This document shows, piece by piece, positions 9,103 to 17,820 of a stretch of DNA of 64,000 nt. This DNA is from Candidatus Nitrosopumilus sp. (GTDB taxonomy: Archaea; Thermoproteota; Nitrososphaeria; Nitrososphaerales; Nitrosopumilaceae): contig JABSRD010000006.1 of the NCBI GenBank assembly GCA_013215285.1, forward strand, positions 124,001 through 188,000, written 5' to 3'. Position 1 is the stretch's first letter. Every line of letters starts with the position of its first letter. The notes under the pieces are model-generated. The model had not been told where the DNA came from and did no database searches. It worked only from the letters and a program-made list of their open reading frames with translations. A program made the position numbers and the translations under genes.

Positions 9103-11268
9103 TCATCCAAGTAACTCAAACGTATTTTCTGCAGAATGAAATGCATCTTTTACTTTAACTGTATATGTTCCTGGTTCTGTATCTTTAGGAATTATCCAGG
9201 GTTGATTGATTTCACCATGATCTGAGGCCACAAATGACAATGTTTCTATTATTTTTCCATCATCTGCGATTATTTCAATTTCTACTGTTTGTTGAGCTCC
9301 TTGTACTTTGATTTGAATTGATTTTCCTAGTCCTGGAATTTCGATTCCATCTGTTATTGATACTATCATTCCTTTTTCTATTGTTCCTAAAACTTCAATC
9401 TCTATGGTATCAAAGTTTGAGCCACTTTGTGCCTTAATTTCCCACATACCTGCTTTTCCATCACTTGAAATTCTGAATGAACTTTCTGAAATCTTTCCAT
9501 TTTTATCTGAAAAAGTTTTTTTTACTTTAACCGTGTTTCCATCAGGATCTAACAAAGTAATAGTAAGTAGAACATTTGAAGAAGTATCCCCTAAAATTAG
9601 AATAGAATCCCCTGGAATGTAATTTATTTTTGTAGTGTTTATTTCTATATTTCCTGAACCTGTTTGTAATCCAACTGTAAATATTTCTACACTTTGTGCA
9701 CTTCCTTTACTAATAACTGCTGAATACACACCTGATGCATATCCTGTTAAATCAAGATCATATGTTCTTGTACCATCTGGTTGTAGTGTAATTGATATTG
9801 AATCTCCTAATATCTTATCAGAAGGATCAAGTATTAACAAACTAATAATCTCTGATGCTTTTCCTGTAATTGATATGGTTGCAATATCCCCTGCTTTGTA
9901 ATTTAACTGATCAAATTCTAAATTAACTGGAATTGTAGGTAATTGTCCAACTCCTGTAAAAATAAATTCTTTTTCTTTTTCTTGTGTTGCAATTACTGTG
10001 TATGTTCCTTTGATTGATGTTGTTTCAGTTTTGTATTCAAACTCAACATATCCTGATTCATCTACTTGAAATGTGTCTGAAAAAATTTCTTTTCCTAATG
10101 GATCTTTTAAAACAATTTCTATTGATTGGTTGGGTGAAGCAGTTCCATTAAACTTCATTATTTCGCCTTGATCAAATTTAATACTGGATGGTACAATGAT
10201 AATGACTTTATCTGATTCAACCGTCCAATGTTTTAGTATATTTTGTCTTCCATCTGTAATAGTTGCACTATATTTTCCAAATGGTGTGTCTAATGGAATA
10301 ATTATTGGCTCAGCTAGTTCCCAATTACCTTTACTATCTATTTCGCTTGTTCTTGAATTAATTATTTCTTCATCTGCTGTAGTGATTGTTGCTGTAATTG
10401 CACTACCTGGTTCACCGGTTCCAAAAATTTCTAAAAAGCCTCCTCTATGCATTATGTTTGGAATACCTTGAATTGTTAGTTTGATGTTTTCTGATTCTGG
10501 AATTCTGTTTTCATTTTCACCTAGTCGAAGACTAATCTTTCTTTCTTCACCATTTTGTGCTTTTACTTTGAAATCTACTCTATCCGCTTTTTGATCTTCA
10601 GAAATTTTCATTGTAGTCATAAAATGACCGTTTTCATCTGTTGTGAAACTTCCAATTTTCTTTGAATCAATGTAAAAATCAAATTCTTGTGACGCTGCAA
10701 ATTTATCTCCTGTGACTCTAATTGATGATCCAACATTTGGTTTTTCTGGAATCACTCTAAAAATTGATTCTGAATTAATTCCTATGTCATTTCCTGAAGT
10801 TTGATCTGATTTAATATCTGGATTTGTAACTACTTTAGTTATTTCCTTTGGCAATACTTTACCGATACTCATTTGTTTGTTTTCTTTATCAAGAGCTTTC
10901 CAATTGATTCCAGGTTTTGCTTTATCTGATTTGATTCCAAACTTTACTGATTCTCCTGGTTTGATTGATTCTGATGATGTAAAAATTATTACCCCCTGTG
11001 GTGTTTTTTCACCCACCCATCCTTTTTCTGTTTTAAATGATTTAAAATTAAAATCACTTCCAAGCCAAATTTTTAAAGTATTAACTTCTTTGTTTGAATT
11101 GTTTGTTAGTTCAATAATTGTTGTTTCCTCTAAGGCTACACTTTTTACATTGATTTCGTCTGCGTATGCATTTGATGGAATTAAAATTATTGTTATAGAA
11201 AATAACAATATGATTGAAAGGAAAATTCCTCTCACCGAGGACTTGTTCATGTAATTTAAATTTGTCAT
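9103..11268 (-). CDS. Large secreted protein built of Ig-like beta domains
   Basis: 721 residues. A signal peptide is clear (basic NKSSVRG, hydrophobic GIFLSIILLFSITIILI, then NAYADE as cleavage region); a start at the second Met, six codons in, is equally possible. The mature part looks like five to seven consecutive beta-sandwich domains of about 85-100 residues, each with a strand such as VGSSIRVTGD, GGFLEIFGTGEPG, GEIMKFNGTASPNQ or GDSILILGDTS followed by a TYTV/KYSATI-type closing strand. There is no C-terminal membrane helix. Proteins of this layout are common at thaumarchaeal cell surfaces; adhesion or S-layer association is inference. Confidence 0.75.
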   Translation of the reverse strand: MTNLNYMNKSSVRGIFLSIILLFSITIILIPSNAYADEINVKSVALEETTIIELTNNSNKEVNTLKIWLGSDFNFKSFKTEKGWVGEKTPQGVIIFTSSESIKPGESVKFGIKSDKAKPGINWKALDKENKQMSIGKVLPKEITKVVTNPDIKSDQTSGNDIGINSESIFRVIPEKPNVGSSIRVTGDKFAASQEFDFYIDSKKIGSFTTDENGHFMTTMKISEDQKADRVDFKVKAQNGEERKISLRLGENENRIPESENIKLTIQGIPNIMHRGGFLEIFGTGEPGSAITATITTADEEIINSRTSEIDSKGNWELAEPIIIPLDTPFGKYSATITDGRQNILKHWTVESDKVIIIVPSSIKFDQGEIMKFNGTASPNQSIEIVLKDPLGKEIFSDTFQVDESGYVEFEYKTETTSIKGTYTVIATQEKEKEFIFTGVGQLPTIPVNLEFDQLNYKAGDIATISITGKASEIISLLILDPSDKILGDSISITLQPDGTRTYDLDLTGYASGVYSAVISKGSAQSVEIFTVGLQTGSGNIEINTTKINYIPGDSILILGDTSSNVLLTITLLDPDGNTVKVKKTFSDKNGKISESSFRISSDGKAGMWEIKAQSGSNFDTIEIEVLGTIEKGMIVSITDGIEIPGLGKSIQIKVQGAQQTVEIEIIADDGKIIETLSFVASDHGEINQPWIIPKDTEPGTYTVKVKDAFHSAENTFELLG

Positions 11269-11341
11269 CTCTAACTTAAACCTTAAAGTATTTTTCCTAC
11301 TTTGCTATTTTTTAATTCAGTATGTTTCATGAGAAAACTTC

Positions 11342-13435
11342 TTAAGCTCTGGCCTTTTGAAATTTATCCAAATCCTGTTTTGTAGCAGCGTTTTGATATT
11401 GTCTTATTCTTTCAGCGATTAGTCTGTAAAGTGATCTGAATTGGTCTTTTGTTTTATCTGATAGGAAATTAGTCTCTTCAAGTGTAATTTTTTCACAAAT
11501 GTATCTTGTAATCTCTTCATTATCAAATTCACCCCAATCATCCTCTCTGTGCTCTTGCCATTTCTTTTTTAATTTCTCTAAAATCCCTTTATTCTCCTTT
11601 GATGCAATATCTTGAGGTGTGAGATTTGAATATCCTTCTTGTCTTAATTTAATTTCAAAAGTCTGGTTTACTGCGTGTAAATAGTCCTCAATAATGATAT
11701 AATCTTCAATTGATTCCAGTTTTTTACCCTCTCTCTCAAAAAAGATGGTTTGAATTGATGAGAATTCATTTGAGACTAATTGGGCTGAAATTTGCTTTGA
11801 TTCATCAGTATTATCTAATAAAACAAATGTTTTGTATCCATGATTTCTATAAAATATCGCTAAAGGTAAAACTGAATTTTTGTTGTATGCTGCAACAATA
11901 TTAAGTGGATTCATTGAAATATTTGGATCCTGTAGGAATTTATCAAAAGCATTAAGATACATTGCATCAGACATTGTCTCCACAATAATTACTGGTCTGG
12001 AATTTGTTCCGATTTCTCTATCTATAATTGATTCAACTAGACCTCTAGATAATCCATATAAAATTGGCGTTAATGTTTTATCATCTGCATTCCAATAGTC
12101 ATAAAAAATTCTACTGAGATGTTTTCTTTTATCTAATTCTACAACAAGTAAATTCCCTGGGGTATAATCAAATATCATAAATGGAGAATGTGTTGCATAC
12201 AAAACTTGATTTGAACCAGCTAAATTCTTTAACAAATCTGAAATTCCCATTTGTTGTGTGGGGTGAAGATTTCTTGCAGGCTCATCTAAAAGTAATATAG
12301 CTTCTTTTAGTTCAGATCTTTGTGTTTCAGCTGCAAAGTTTACAATAAAAGAAAATGTCCACTTGAAACCTTCAGCTCTTCTATTTAGTAATCCTGTGTT
12401 TGTAATTGTTCCATCTCTATGAACATCTGAAATTACAACACTCATTATATTTCCTGGATTATATCTCAAGTCAACATGGATAGGATCTCCTTTCCATGCT
12501 GGATTTAATTTACTGGTTAATCTATTACTTGCAGCATTTAGAAGTTTGATACATTTTGAGGGACTATTTTTTACCTCATCTAGTTTTTTGATATCTAATT
12601 CAGCTAGATAAAATAGATTTCTTACAGTCTCTGCTTTATCAAATTCTTCAATAAACTCAATTGAATTTGATTTATCTCCAGTTTCCTCTCTTAGATATTC
12701 ATTGAGATTGATATTGCCATAGATTTTTTTATAATCTGAAAAATAAACAAATCTTGGATGTAATTCAGATGAAATGAAATTCTGTAATGCTGTTTTTTCA
12801 CTTTCACCACTTAGAAGATTTGAAAATTGATTTTCTGGACTAGCATAGATTTTTTCCCATTCTTCAATAACTTTGGGTTCTTGAATAGCTATTACGTGAA
12901 ATTGATTACTAAATTCTGCCATTCCACTATCAAATGCTTCTTGATTTTTGGGAACTGGTCCTTCAAATAATGCTGTATCAATTTGTATTCTCAAATGATT
13001 TGGGATAGTATCTAAAAACTCAATAATTTGCTTTGAGAAATTTTCCCATGAATTAAGTGTCTTATTTTCATCCTCACCAAATTCAATATCTTCAAATTCG
13101 TATTGAACTTCATTTTTTTGATTAGTTCTAAATAATTTAATTTTTTTAATATCTGGTAAGCCTGGAAATTTTTCTTTAATTATGCTAATTTCATGTTGAT
13201 TTAACTCAAATTCGCCCTCTGCCAATCTAATCTCATTTTTGAGTTCTTCATCCATTTCATCACAAAGATCTAATTCAGAGACTTGTTCATCTCTATTCAA
13301 TAGTGTTAATGCTTGAAGGATGGTAGTTTTTCCACTCTCATTTCTTCCAACAAATGCTGCTAAATCACCAACTGTTATCTCTCCTGAATCATGAATACAT
13401 CGATATGCCCTAACTCTGAATTTTCTAAGTCGCAT
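11342..13435 (-). CDS. OLD-family ATPase with Toprim nuclease domain
   Basis: 697 residues. ABC/SMC-like ATPase with Walker A GRNESGKTT (residues 30-38), a Walker B with LLLDEPARNLHP, and the ATHSPFMI switch, followed by a Toprim domain (VIIVETMSDAMYL and VLLDNTDES carry the metal-binding E and D residues) in the last third. This matches overcoming-lysogenization-defect (OLD) nucleases. OLD proteins act in defence (alone or with a UvrD/PcrA-like helicase as Gabija) or in DNA processing. No adjacent helicase gene is present, so this is a stand-alone class 1-like member. It starts with ATG and is separated by about 100 bp from the divergent secreted-protein gene. Confidence 0.85.
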   Translation of the reverse strand: MRLRKFRVRAYRCIHDSGEITVGDLAAFVGRNESGKTTILQALTLLNRDEQVSELDLCDEMDEELKNEIRLAEGEFELNQHEISIIKEKFPGLPDIKKIKLFRTNQKNEVQYEFEDIEFGEDENKTLNSWENFSKQIIEFLDTIPNHLRIQIDTALFEGPVPKNQEAFDSGMAEFSNQFHVIAIQEPKVIEEWEKIYASPENQFSNLLSGESEKTALQNFISSELHPRFVYFSDYKKIYGNINLNEYLREETGDKSNSIEFIEEFDKAETVRNLFYLAELDIKKLDEVKNSPSKCIKLLNAASNRLTSKLNPAWKGDPIHVDLRYNPGNIMSVVISDVHRDGTITNTGLLNRRAEGFKWTFSFIVNFAAETQRSELKEAILLLDEPARNLHPTQQMGISDLLKNLAGSNQVLYATHSPFMIFDYTPGNLLVVELDKRKHLSRIFYDYWNADDKTLTPILYGLSRGLVESIIDREIGTNSRPVIIVETMSDAMYLNAFDKFLQDPNISMNPLNIVAAYNKNSVLPLAIFYRNHGYKTFVLLDNTDESKQISAQLVSNEFSSIQTIFFEREGKKLESIEDYIIIEDYLHAVNQTFEIKLRQEGYSNLTPQDIASKENKGILEKLKKKWQEHREDDWGEFDNEEITRYICEKITLEETNFLSDKTKDQFRSLYRLIAERIRQYQNAATKQDLDKFQKARA

Positions 13436-13539
13436 CTAGCGATATTTAGTCGGCTACGATTTAACTCATTCGTCAAATTGATCTCAAGTTTTCAAATTTT
13501 TCTAAATAGATATAAGGGAATTATAGATTTTAAAACAAA

Positions 13540-13998
13540 ATGGTATCTAAAAAAATTCTTGTTGTATTTGTAATGCCTGTAATTCTTTCATTAATTTTCG
13601 GTTCTGCAGTATTGGCTGAAGTTTTACAAAAACCTGATAGAGAATTAAATTTATGGCCCATGACATTTACAACAGGCTCTTCTAATCCCGCTGAAATTAA
13701 GATTATTGGCTTATCTTCACAATATTCTACTTCTGAACCTATAGAAATTACAGTCAGAATTAATGATTCTTCTTTTGATTGCGGAGATCTTTATGTGACA
13801 ATTCACACTCAAACAAATGATGTTATTACTCAGGGAGGATTTTTTGAGCAGTGCTTTGGGTCTGGAGGAAAAACACTTCCTATTGAAGATACATTTTCTA
13901 GAATCATTGACACTCCTGGTTCATATAAAATAGTCGTGGAAATGCTCTCAAAAGAACTCTTGAATATTTCAACAAGTGGAACATTTATTGTTCAATAG
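13540..13998 (+). CDS. Secreted beta-domain protein, thaumarchaeal hypothetical
   Basis: 152 residues beginning with a signal peptide (MVSKKILVVFVMPVILSLIF, cleavage near AVLAE). The mature 125 residues read as one beta-sandwich (EIKIIGLSSQYSTSEPIEI, VTIHTQTNDVI, GSYKIVVEML) like the domains in the large secreted protein nearby. Two Cys residues (DCGDL and EQCFGSGG) could form a disulfide. The function is unknown; location outside the membrane is the firm part. Confidence 0.7.
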   Translation: MVSKKILVVFVMPVILSLIFGSAVLAEVLQKPDRELNLWPMTFTTGSSNPAEIKIIGLSSQYSTSEPIEITVRINDSSFDCGDLYVTIHTQTNDVITQGGFFEQCFGSGGKTLPIEDTFSRIIDTPGSYKIVVEMLSKELLNISTSGTFIVQ

Positions 13999-14053
13999 AA
14001 TTGGATGTTGATATGATGAATATAAAATTAAATTTAAAAACTAGGGTGATTTG

Positions 14054-14740
14054 ATGGTAAAGAAAAAAGATACTCTAGTTAATGAAGCAGAAAAAATTAC
14101 GACTGAATTAGCTGAATTAAAAAAGAAAAAGAAAGTTTCAGGCTCATCAAAAGCCAAAAAAGCTGAAGCAAAACCTGCAAAGAAAACAGCCAAAAAAGCT
14201 GAAGCAAAACCTGCAAAGAAAACAGCCAAAAAAGCTGAAGCAAAACCTGTAAAAGAGAAAAAATTAACTAAAAAAGAATTAGAGGAAGCTAAAAAGGAAG
14301 CTGAAAAAACACTTGAAGAAGAATTAGAAGAACAACTTACTGATAAAGAAATTGAAAATTTCCAAATTGAAAAAGTCGATATGGAAAGACTAACAAACAA
14401 AGTATATGATATTTTAGCAGAACGTGAATCTGATGGAATGTTCCAAAGTGAATTATGGAAAAAACTTAAACTTTCAAGTCGTGATGGTTCTCGTTTAGCA
14501 TTAAAACTAGAACGAATGGGAACAATCACTAGAGAAAAACTTCTTGAAAAAGGTCGTTGGACTTACAGATTAATTATTAAAAAGAGTCCAGTTAGTACTC
14601 GATCAATTGAAAATGCCCCTTGCTTAGTTTGTCCTGTTGAACAAAAATGCTCAATTGATGGTGAAATAAGTCCTAAGAGTTGTCAATTGATTGAAGACTG
14701 GGTAATCGCTGAAATGAAAAAACCTGCGAAGTCCAAATGA
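14054..14740 (+). CDS. RPC34-like winged-helix protein with C-terminal Cys cluster and Lys/Ala-rich N-terminal tail
   Basis: 228 residues. The N-terminal third is a basic tail with a 36-nt tandem repeat (AEAKPAKKTAKK units). It is followed by an acidic coiled-coil (about 70-100) and a winged helix (FQSELWKKLKLSSRDGSRLALKLERMG) that resembles the archaeal orthologue of RNA polymerase III subunit RPC34 reported in Crenarchaeota and Thaumarchaeota. The end, APCLVCPVEQKCS then SPKSCQLIEDWV, supplies four Cys suited to the Fe-S cluster known from human RPC39. A TTG lies one codon upstream, but the ATG is preferred. It overlaps the RlmE-like gene by 4 nt. Probably a transcription factor acting with RNA polymerase. 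Confidence 0.75.
   Translation: MVKKKDTLVNEAEKITTELAELKKKKKVSGSSKAKKAEAKPAKKTAKKAEAKPAKKTAKKAEAKPVKEKKLTKKELEEAKKEAEKTLEEELEEQLTDKEIENFQIEKVDMERLTNKVYDILAERESDGMFQSELWKKLKLSSRDGSRLALKLERMGTITREKLLEKGRWTYRLIIKKSPVSTRSIENAPCLVCPVEQKCSIDGEISPKSCQLIEDWVIAEMKKPAKSK
14153..14250 (+). repeat. 36-nt in-frame tandem repeat, about 2.7 copies
   Basis: Unit boundaries fall at 14153, 14189 and 14225, and copies are nearly identical at the DNA level. In the RPC34-like frame the unit reads AKKAEAKPAKKT. Copy-number change would keep the frame. Such basic tails bind nucleic acid non-specifically; a role here is inference. Confidence 0.85.
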
Positions 14741-15330
14741 ACCTTAGGGATGCACGTAAAGACTATTATCGAAAATTAGCTCATGATAATGGTTTTCGAA
14801 GTCGCTCTTCATACAAACTATCAGAATTAAACAAATCTTATCGATTGATTGGTCCTGGATTTTATGTGCTTGATTTAGGATGTGCTCCAGGTGGTTGGAC
14901 ACAAGTCGCTGTAAAAATAGTGGGAAATAAAGGAAAAGTTATGGGTGTTGATTTGTCTTTTGTTGAAGAAATCCCTGGTGCATATTTGGTACGTGAAAAT
15001 ATTGAAGATGAACATCTAGTTGATGAAGTAATGACCTATTTTGGGCGTAAAGTTAACGCTGTAGTTTGTGATCTTTCTCCTCAAGTTAGTGGAAATTGGT
15101 CAGTTGATCATGCCAAGCAAATTTCGTTGAATTATGACTGTACAAAAATTATGGACAAAGTTTTAGCAAATAAAGGAAATGCTGTTTTCAAAATTTTTGA
15201 TGGTGAATATACTTTAGAGTTTAGAGATTATATCAAGAAAAAATTTGCTAGAATAAATCTTACAAAACCTAAAGCCAGTAGAACACAAAGTAGTGAATTA
15301 TACTGTGTTTGTCTTGGTTTTATTGGATAG
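14737..15330 (+). CDS. rlmE: RlmE/FtsJ-type 2'-O-ribose RNA methyltransferase
   Basis: SAM-dependent methylation of an rRNA (23S U2552 equivalent) ribose. 197 residues: the N-terminal RDYYRKLAHDNGFRSRSSYKL block, motif I VLDLGCAPGGWTQVA (about 48-62), CDLSPQVSGNW motif, and a KIFDGE segment followed by KPKASRTQSSELYCVC. The K-D-K-E tetrad residues are in their usual places (K in RSSYKL, D in VVCDLSP, K in AVFKIF, E in SSELY). It overlaps the RPC34-like gene by 4 nt and converges on trm1 with an 11-nt overlap of 3' ends. Confidence 0.93.
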   Translation: MNLRDARKDYYRKLAHDNGFRSRSSYKLSELNKSYRLIGPGFYVLDLGCAPGGWTQVAVKIVGNKGKVMGVDLSFVEEIPGAYLVRENIEDEHLVDEVMTYFGRKVNAVVCDLSPQVSGNWSVDHAKQISLNYDCTKIMDKVLANKGNAVFKIFDGEYTLEFRDYIKKKFARINLTKPKASRTQSSELYCVCLGFIG

Positions 15331-16468
15331 TTTGAAATATTTTAATTATTTCATTTATCTTTGCATCTGTTCTAAATCCTGTTGGACTAAATGCTGTAAC
15401 ACTAGCTACAAAATTATTTTTTTGTAAATGCAATATTGCTTTTTCTAGTTTTGGTGGTGATGATTTCATTTTTGATGCAATCTCATCTATTGTGTAATAT
15501 GTTCCAGGCATTTCAGATTCTGCAAGACACTTGGAAATTGTTTTTTCGCAAACTTTGTCTATTTCTAAATTTGGAATTTCAAGTAACATATTTTGAACAA
15601 ATTCTTTATCAAAAATTTTTCCAATCCATAAAGGACCTGCAATACTAATTTTTAATTTACATAATTCACATTCTTGTTCTTGTTCTAATGATATTTTTCT
15701 ATGACCGCAATTTTTACAATGTAAAATATATCCCAAGTTTTCTTGCTGATCAGGTCTGTTTAGAATTTTAACATATGTTCTATAGTAATGCATATTGCTT
15801 TCTACAAACATGGGGATCATTTCAACTCCTAATCTTGCGGCTACCATTCTAAGGCAACCCAGAATCAATCTAATTGCAATTTCATTTCCATATTCTACTC
15901 TAACTGGAACTCCGCCATACTTTCTCTTACATGCTTTTTGAAATAATCCATTCAGAACCTGAAGATCTGTGGCTGCTACTGATAAAATTCCACCATGCAT
16001 GGTGGCCCTAATACCACAATCAAAAAATGCTGCAGGCGAGCCAAATGGGTCTATATCTACAATTGAGCCTCTTTTTCCTTTTTTTGAATAATCACTAAAA
16101 AATCTACAAACTTCTTTTTCAGAAAATTCAATATTTGTTAGATCATTTAATTTGGATGAATATTCTGCCATTTTTAGAGCAGTTGGGTTTAGATCATTAA
16201 TTATTACGTTTTCAACTTTTAATTCATTTGAAACTCTTAATCCCCTTACCCCAATTCCTGATAATCCTTCTAAGAAAATTTTTGAACCTTCGAATTTTTT
16301 TAAAAATGCGGCATATGCAATTATTGAAAAATCTCTACTTAATCTTGCTCTTGGATTAAAAAATGCTGGTTCTTTTGGTGGAACTTTATCTGTCATTGAT
16401 TTTTTAGGTACTAGTATCTTTGTTTTACCTTCAACAATTTCTTGAAGACTTTCATTTGGAATTTCCAA
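15320..16468 (-). CDS. trm1: tRNA (guanine(26)-N2)-dimethyltransferase Trm1
   Basis: Makes m2,2G26 in tRNA. 382 residues with TKILVPK near the start, FFNPRARLSRDFS, LEGLSGIGVRGLR (SAM motif I), IVDIDPFGSPAAFFD as catalytic DPFG motif near residue 138, and ATDLQVLNG. A C-terminal zinc site is visible: HCKNCGH then CELCK, typical of archaeal Trm1. The start is a TTG; the next Met is 100 or more codons in, so the TTG is required to keep motif I. Divergent from rnhB with 60 bp between them. Confidence 0.95.
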   Translation of the reverse strand: MEIPNESLQEIVEGKTKILVPKKSMTDKVPPKEPAFFNPRARLSRDFSIIAYAAFLKKFEGSKIFLEGLSGIGVRGLRVSNELKVENVIINDLNPTALKMAEYSSKLNDLTNIEFSEKEVCRFFSDYSKKGKRGSIVDIDPFGSPAAFFDCGIRATMHGGILSVAATDLQVLNGLFQKACKRKYGGVPVRVEYGNEIAIRLILGCLRMVAARLGVEMIPMFVESNMHYYRTYVKILNRPDQQENLGYILHCKNCGHRKISLEQEQECELCKLKISIAGPLWIGKIFDKEFVQNMLLEIPNLEIDKVCEKTISKCLAESEMPGTYYTIDEIASKMKSSPPKLEKAILHLQKNNFVASVTAFSPTGFRTDAKINEIIKIFQTIQ

Positions 16469-16528
16469 TTACTTTCTATTTTTTCTAAACGTATAACGGT
16501 TTAATACTTGTGCTTTAAGATAAAATTT

Positions 16529-17149
16529 GTGCAAATTTGTGGAATTGATGATGCTGGACGTGGTTCAATGTTGGGACCATTAGTAATAGCTGGAATTTTA
16601 ACTGATAAAAAAAATTTGAGAAAACTTTCTTCATTAGGAGTTAAAGATTCTAAAAAACTTTCTCCAAAATTACGTGAATTTTTTTATAAAAAAATTATTG
16701 AACTTGTTGATGATTATTACATTACTAAAATTTCACCAAAATCAATAGACGCAAGTGTTCGAAAACATCATCTAAATAATTTGGAGGCAAAATATATGGC
16801 AAAAGTTGTTTCAAAATTAAATCCTGATATTTCGTATGTTGATTCATGTGATGTTAATCCTGGTAGATTTGGAAAAGAAATTTCTGCTCTATCTGATAAT
16901 CATAAGATAAAATCATATCATCATGCTGATAGCCGATTTGTTGTTGTTTCAGCTGCATCAATTCTTGCTAAAGTAACACGAGATAAGGCCATTGAAAAAT
17001 TAAGAAAAAATCATAATTTGGGAAGTGGGTATCCTTCAGATTCAGTTACCGTAAAATTTGTGACTAAATATTATAAAAAAAATAAAGTTATGCCTAGTTT
17101 CGTGCGTAAAAGTTGGAAGCCTGTTCAGAGAATTTTAGGCAATAATTAA
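16529..17149 (+). CDS. rnhB: Ribonuclease HII
   Basis: Cleaves RNA in RNA-DNA hybrids and at single embedded ribonucleotides. Seen: GIDDAGRGSMLGPLVIAG at the N-terminus with the first catalytic D and E replaced in the usual DEAGRG motif by D-D-A-G-R-G, the VDSCDVNP segment, HADSRFVVVSAASILAKVTRD, and LGSGYPSD. Note that the usual Glu of DEAGRG is Asp here, a conservative change. A TTG seven codons upstream keeps the frame, but the GTG chosen fits the family length and a TATA-like TTTAATAC about 27 bp upstream, consistent with a leaderless message. Ends 4 nt into the convergent fibrillarin gene. Confidence 0.93.
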   Translation: MQICGIDDAGRGSMLGPLVIAGILTDKKNLRKLSSLGVKDSKKLSPKLREFFYKKIIELVDDYYITKISPKSIDASVRKHHLNNLEAKYMAKVVSKLNPDISYVDSCDVNPGRFGKEISALSDNHKIKSYHHADSRFVVVSAASILAKVTRDKAIEKLRKNHNLGSGYPSDSVTVKFVTKYYKKNKVMPSFVRKSWKPVQRILGNN

Positions 17150-17820
17150 CCATTATACTTTGCAATTACCATTGCATGGTCTTTGTCATATGGGTGCAAA
17201 TCTATATTCTGTAAAACTTCAAATTTTTCTTCCAGTTTTTTAATCTCCTCTTCGATAATTCTTTTTGGTGCTTTTGTAACATCAATACTTCTTGTTTTTA
17301 TTACGAGGAAAAAATATCCGCCTTTTTTTAGAAACATTTTACAATTATTTATTGCAATTTCTGTTTGATCAGGTTGTGCTATATCTACATACACCACATC
17401 GACTTTTCCAAATACTGAAAAATATTCTTTTGGTCTTCTAGCATCTTGTAGAATTGGAATCACATTTTTTCTATATCCTGCCACCCTATCTAAAAAATCT
17501 CTTGCAACTCTACTTGCATGTTCAACTGCAAAAATTACTCCACTTGGACCTACAATATCTGAAATATGGCTAACTGTAGTTCCAGTTGATGCTCCTAAAT
17601 ACAGAACTTTGGTCTTATTTTCAAAAGGGAAATTTTTCAAATCATTCATTATCGATGCTGCTAATTTACTTCTAAACGCATCCCATAATCTATATTCTAT
17701 TCCTCTATTGATAATTAATTTTTCTTTGTAAACTTGATTACCTGGAACTAAATTTTCAGTAGCTAGTTTTTTTTCGCCTTCAGATTTTATCCAAAAATAT
17801 GATTGATTATCGTCTTCCAA
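17146..17820 (-). CDS. flpA: Fibrillarin-like rRNA/tRNA 2'-O-methyltransferase
   Basis: Catalytic subunit of archaeal C/D box sRNPs. A TTG start at 17820 gives 224 residues, the normal archaeal length, opening EDDNQSYFWIKS. Motifs: GIEYRLWDAFRSKLAASI, VLYLGASTGTTVSHISD (SAM motif I), VIFAVEHASRVARDFLD, VDVVYVDIAQPDQTE. The frame stays open for 52 more codons upstream, but that part is the out-of-frame reading of a 21-nt repeat in nop5 (EEEKVEI units) and is unlike any fibrillarin, so it is rejected. The start overlaps the end of nop5 by 14 nt, giving tight coupling with its partner. Confidence 0.92.
   Translation of the reverse strand: MEDDNQSYFWIKSEGEKKLATENLVPGNQVYKEKLIINRGIEYRLWDAFRSKLAASIMNDLKNFPFENKTKVLYLGASTGTTVSHISDIVGPSGVIFAVEHASRVARDFLDRVAGYRKNVIPILQDARRPKEYFSVFGKVDVVYVDIAQPDQTEIAINNCKMFLKKGGYFFLVIKTRSIDVTKAPKRIIEEEIKKLEEKFEVLQNIDLHPYDKDHAMVIAKYNG

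Noticed and set aside
14041-14529. Long minus-strand open frame opposite the RPC34-like gene
   Set aside because: It is Ser/Phe/Ala-repetitive, a mirror of the Lys-rich repeat on the coding strand, and has no family features.
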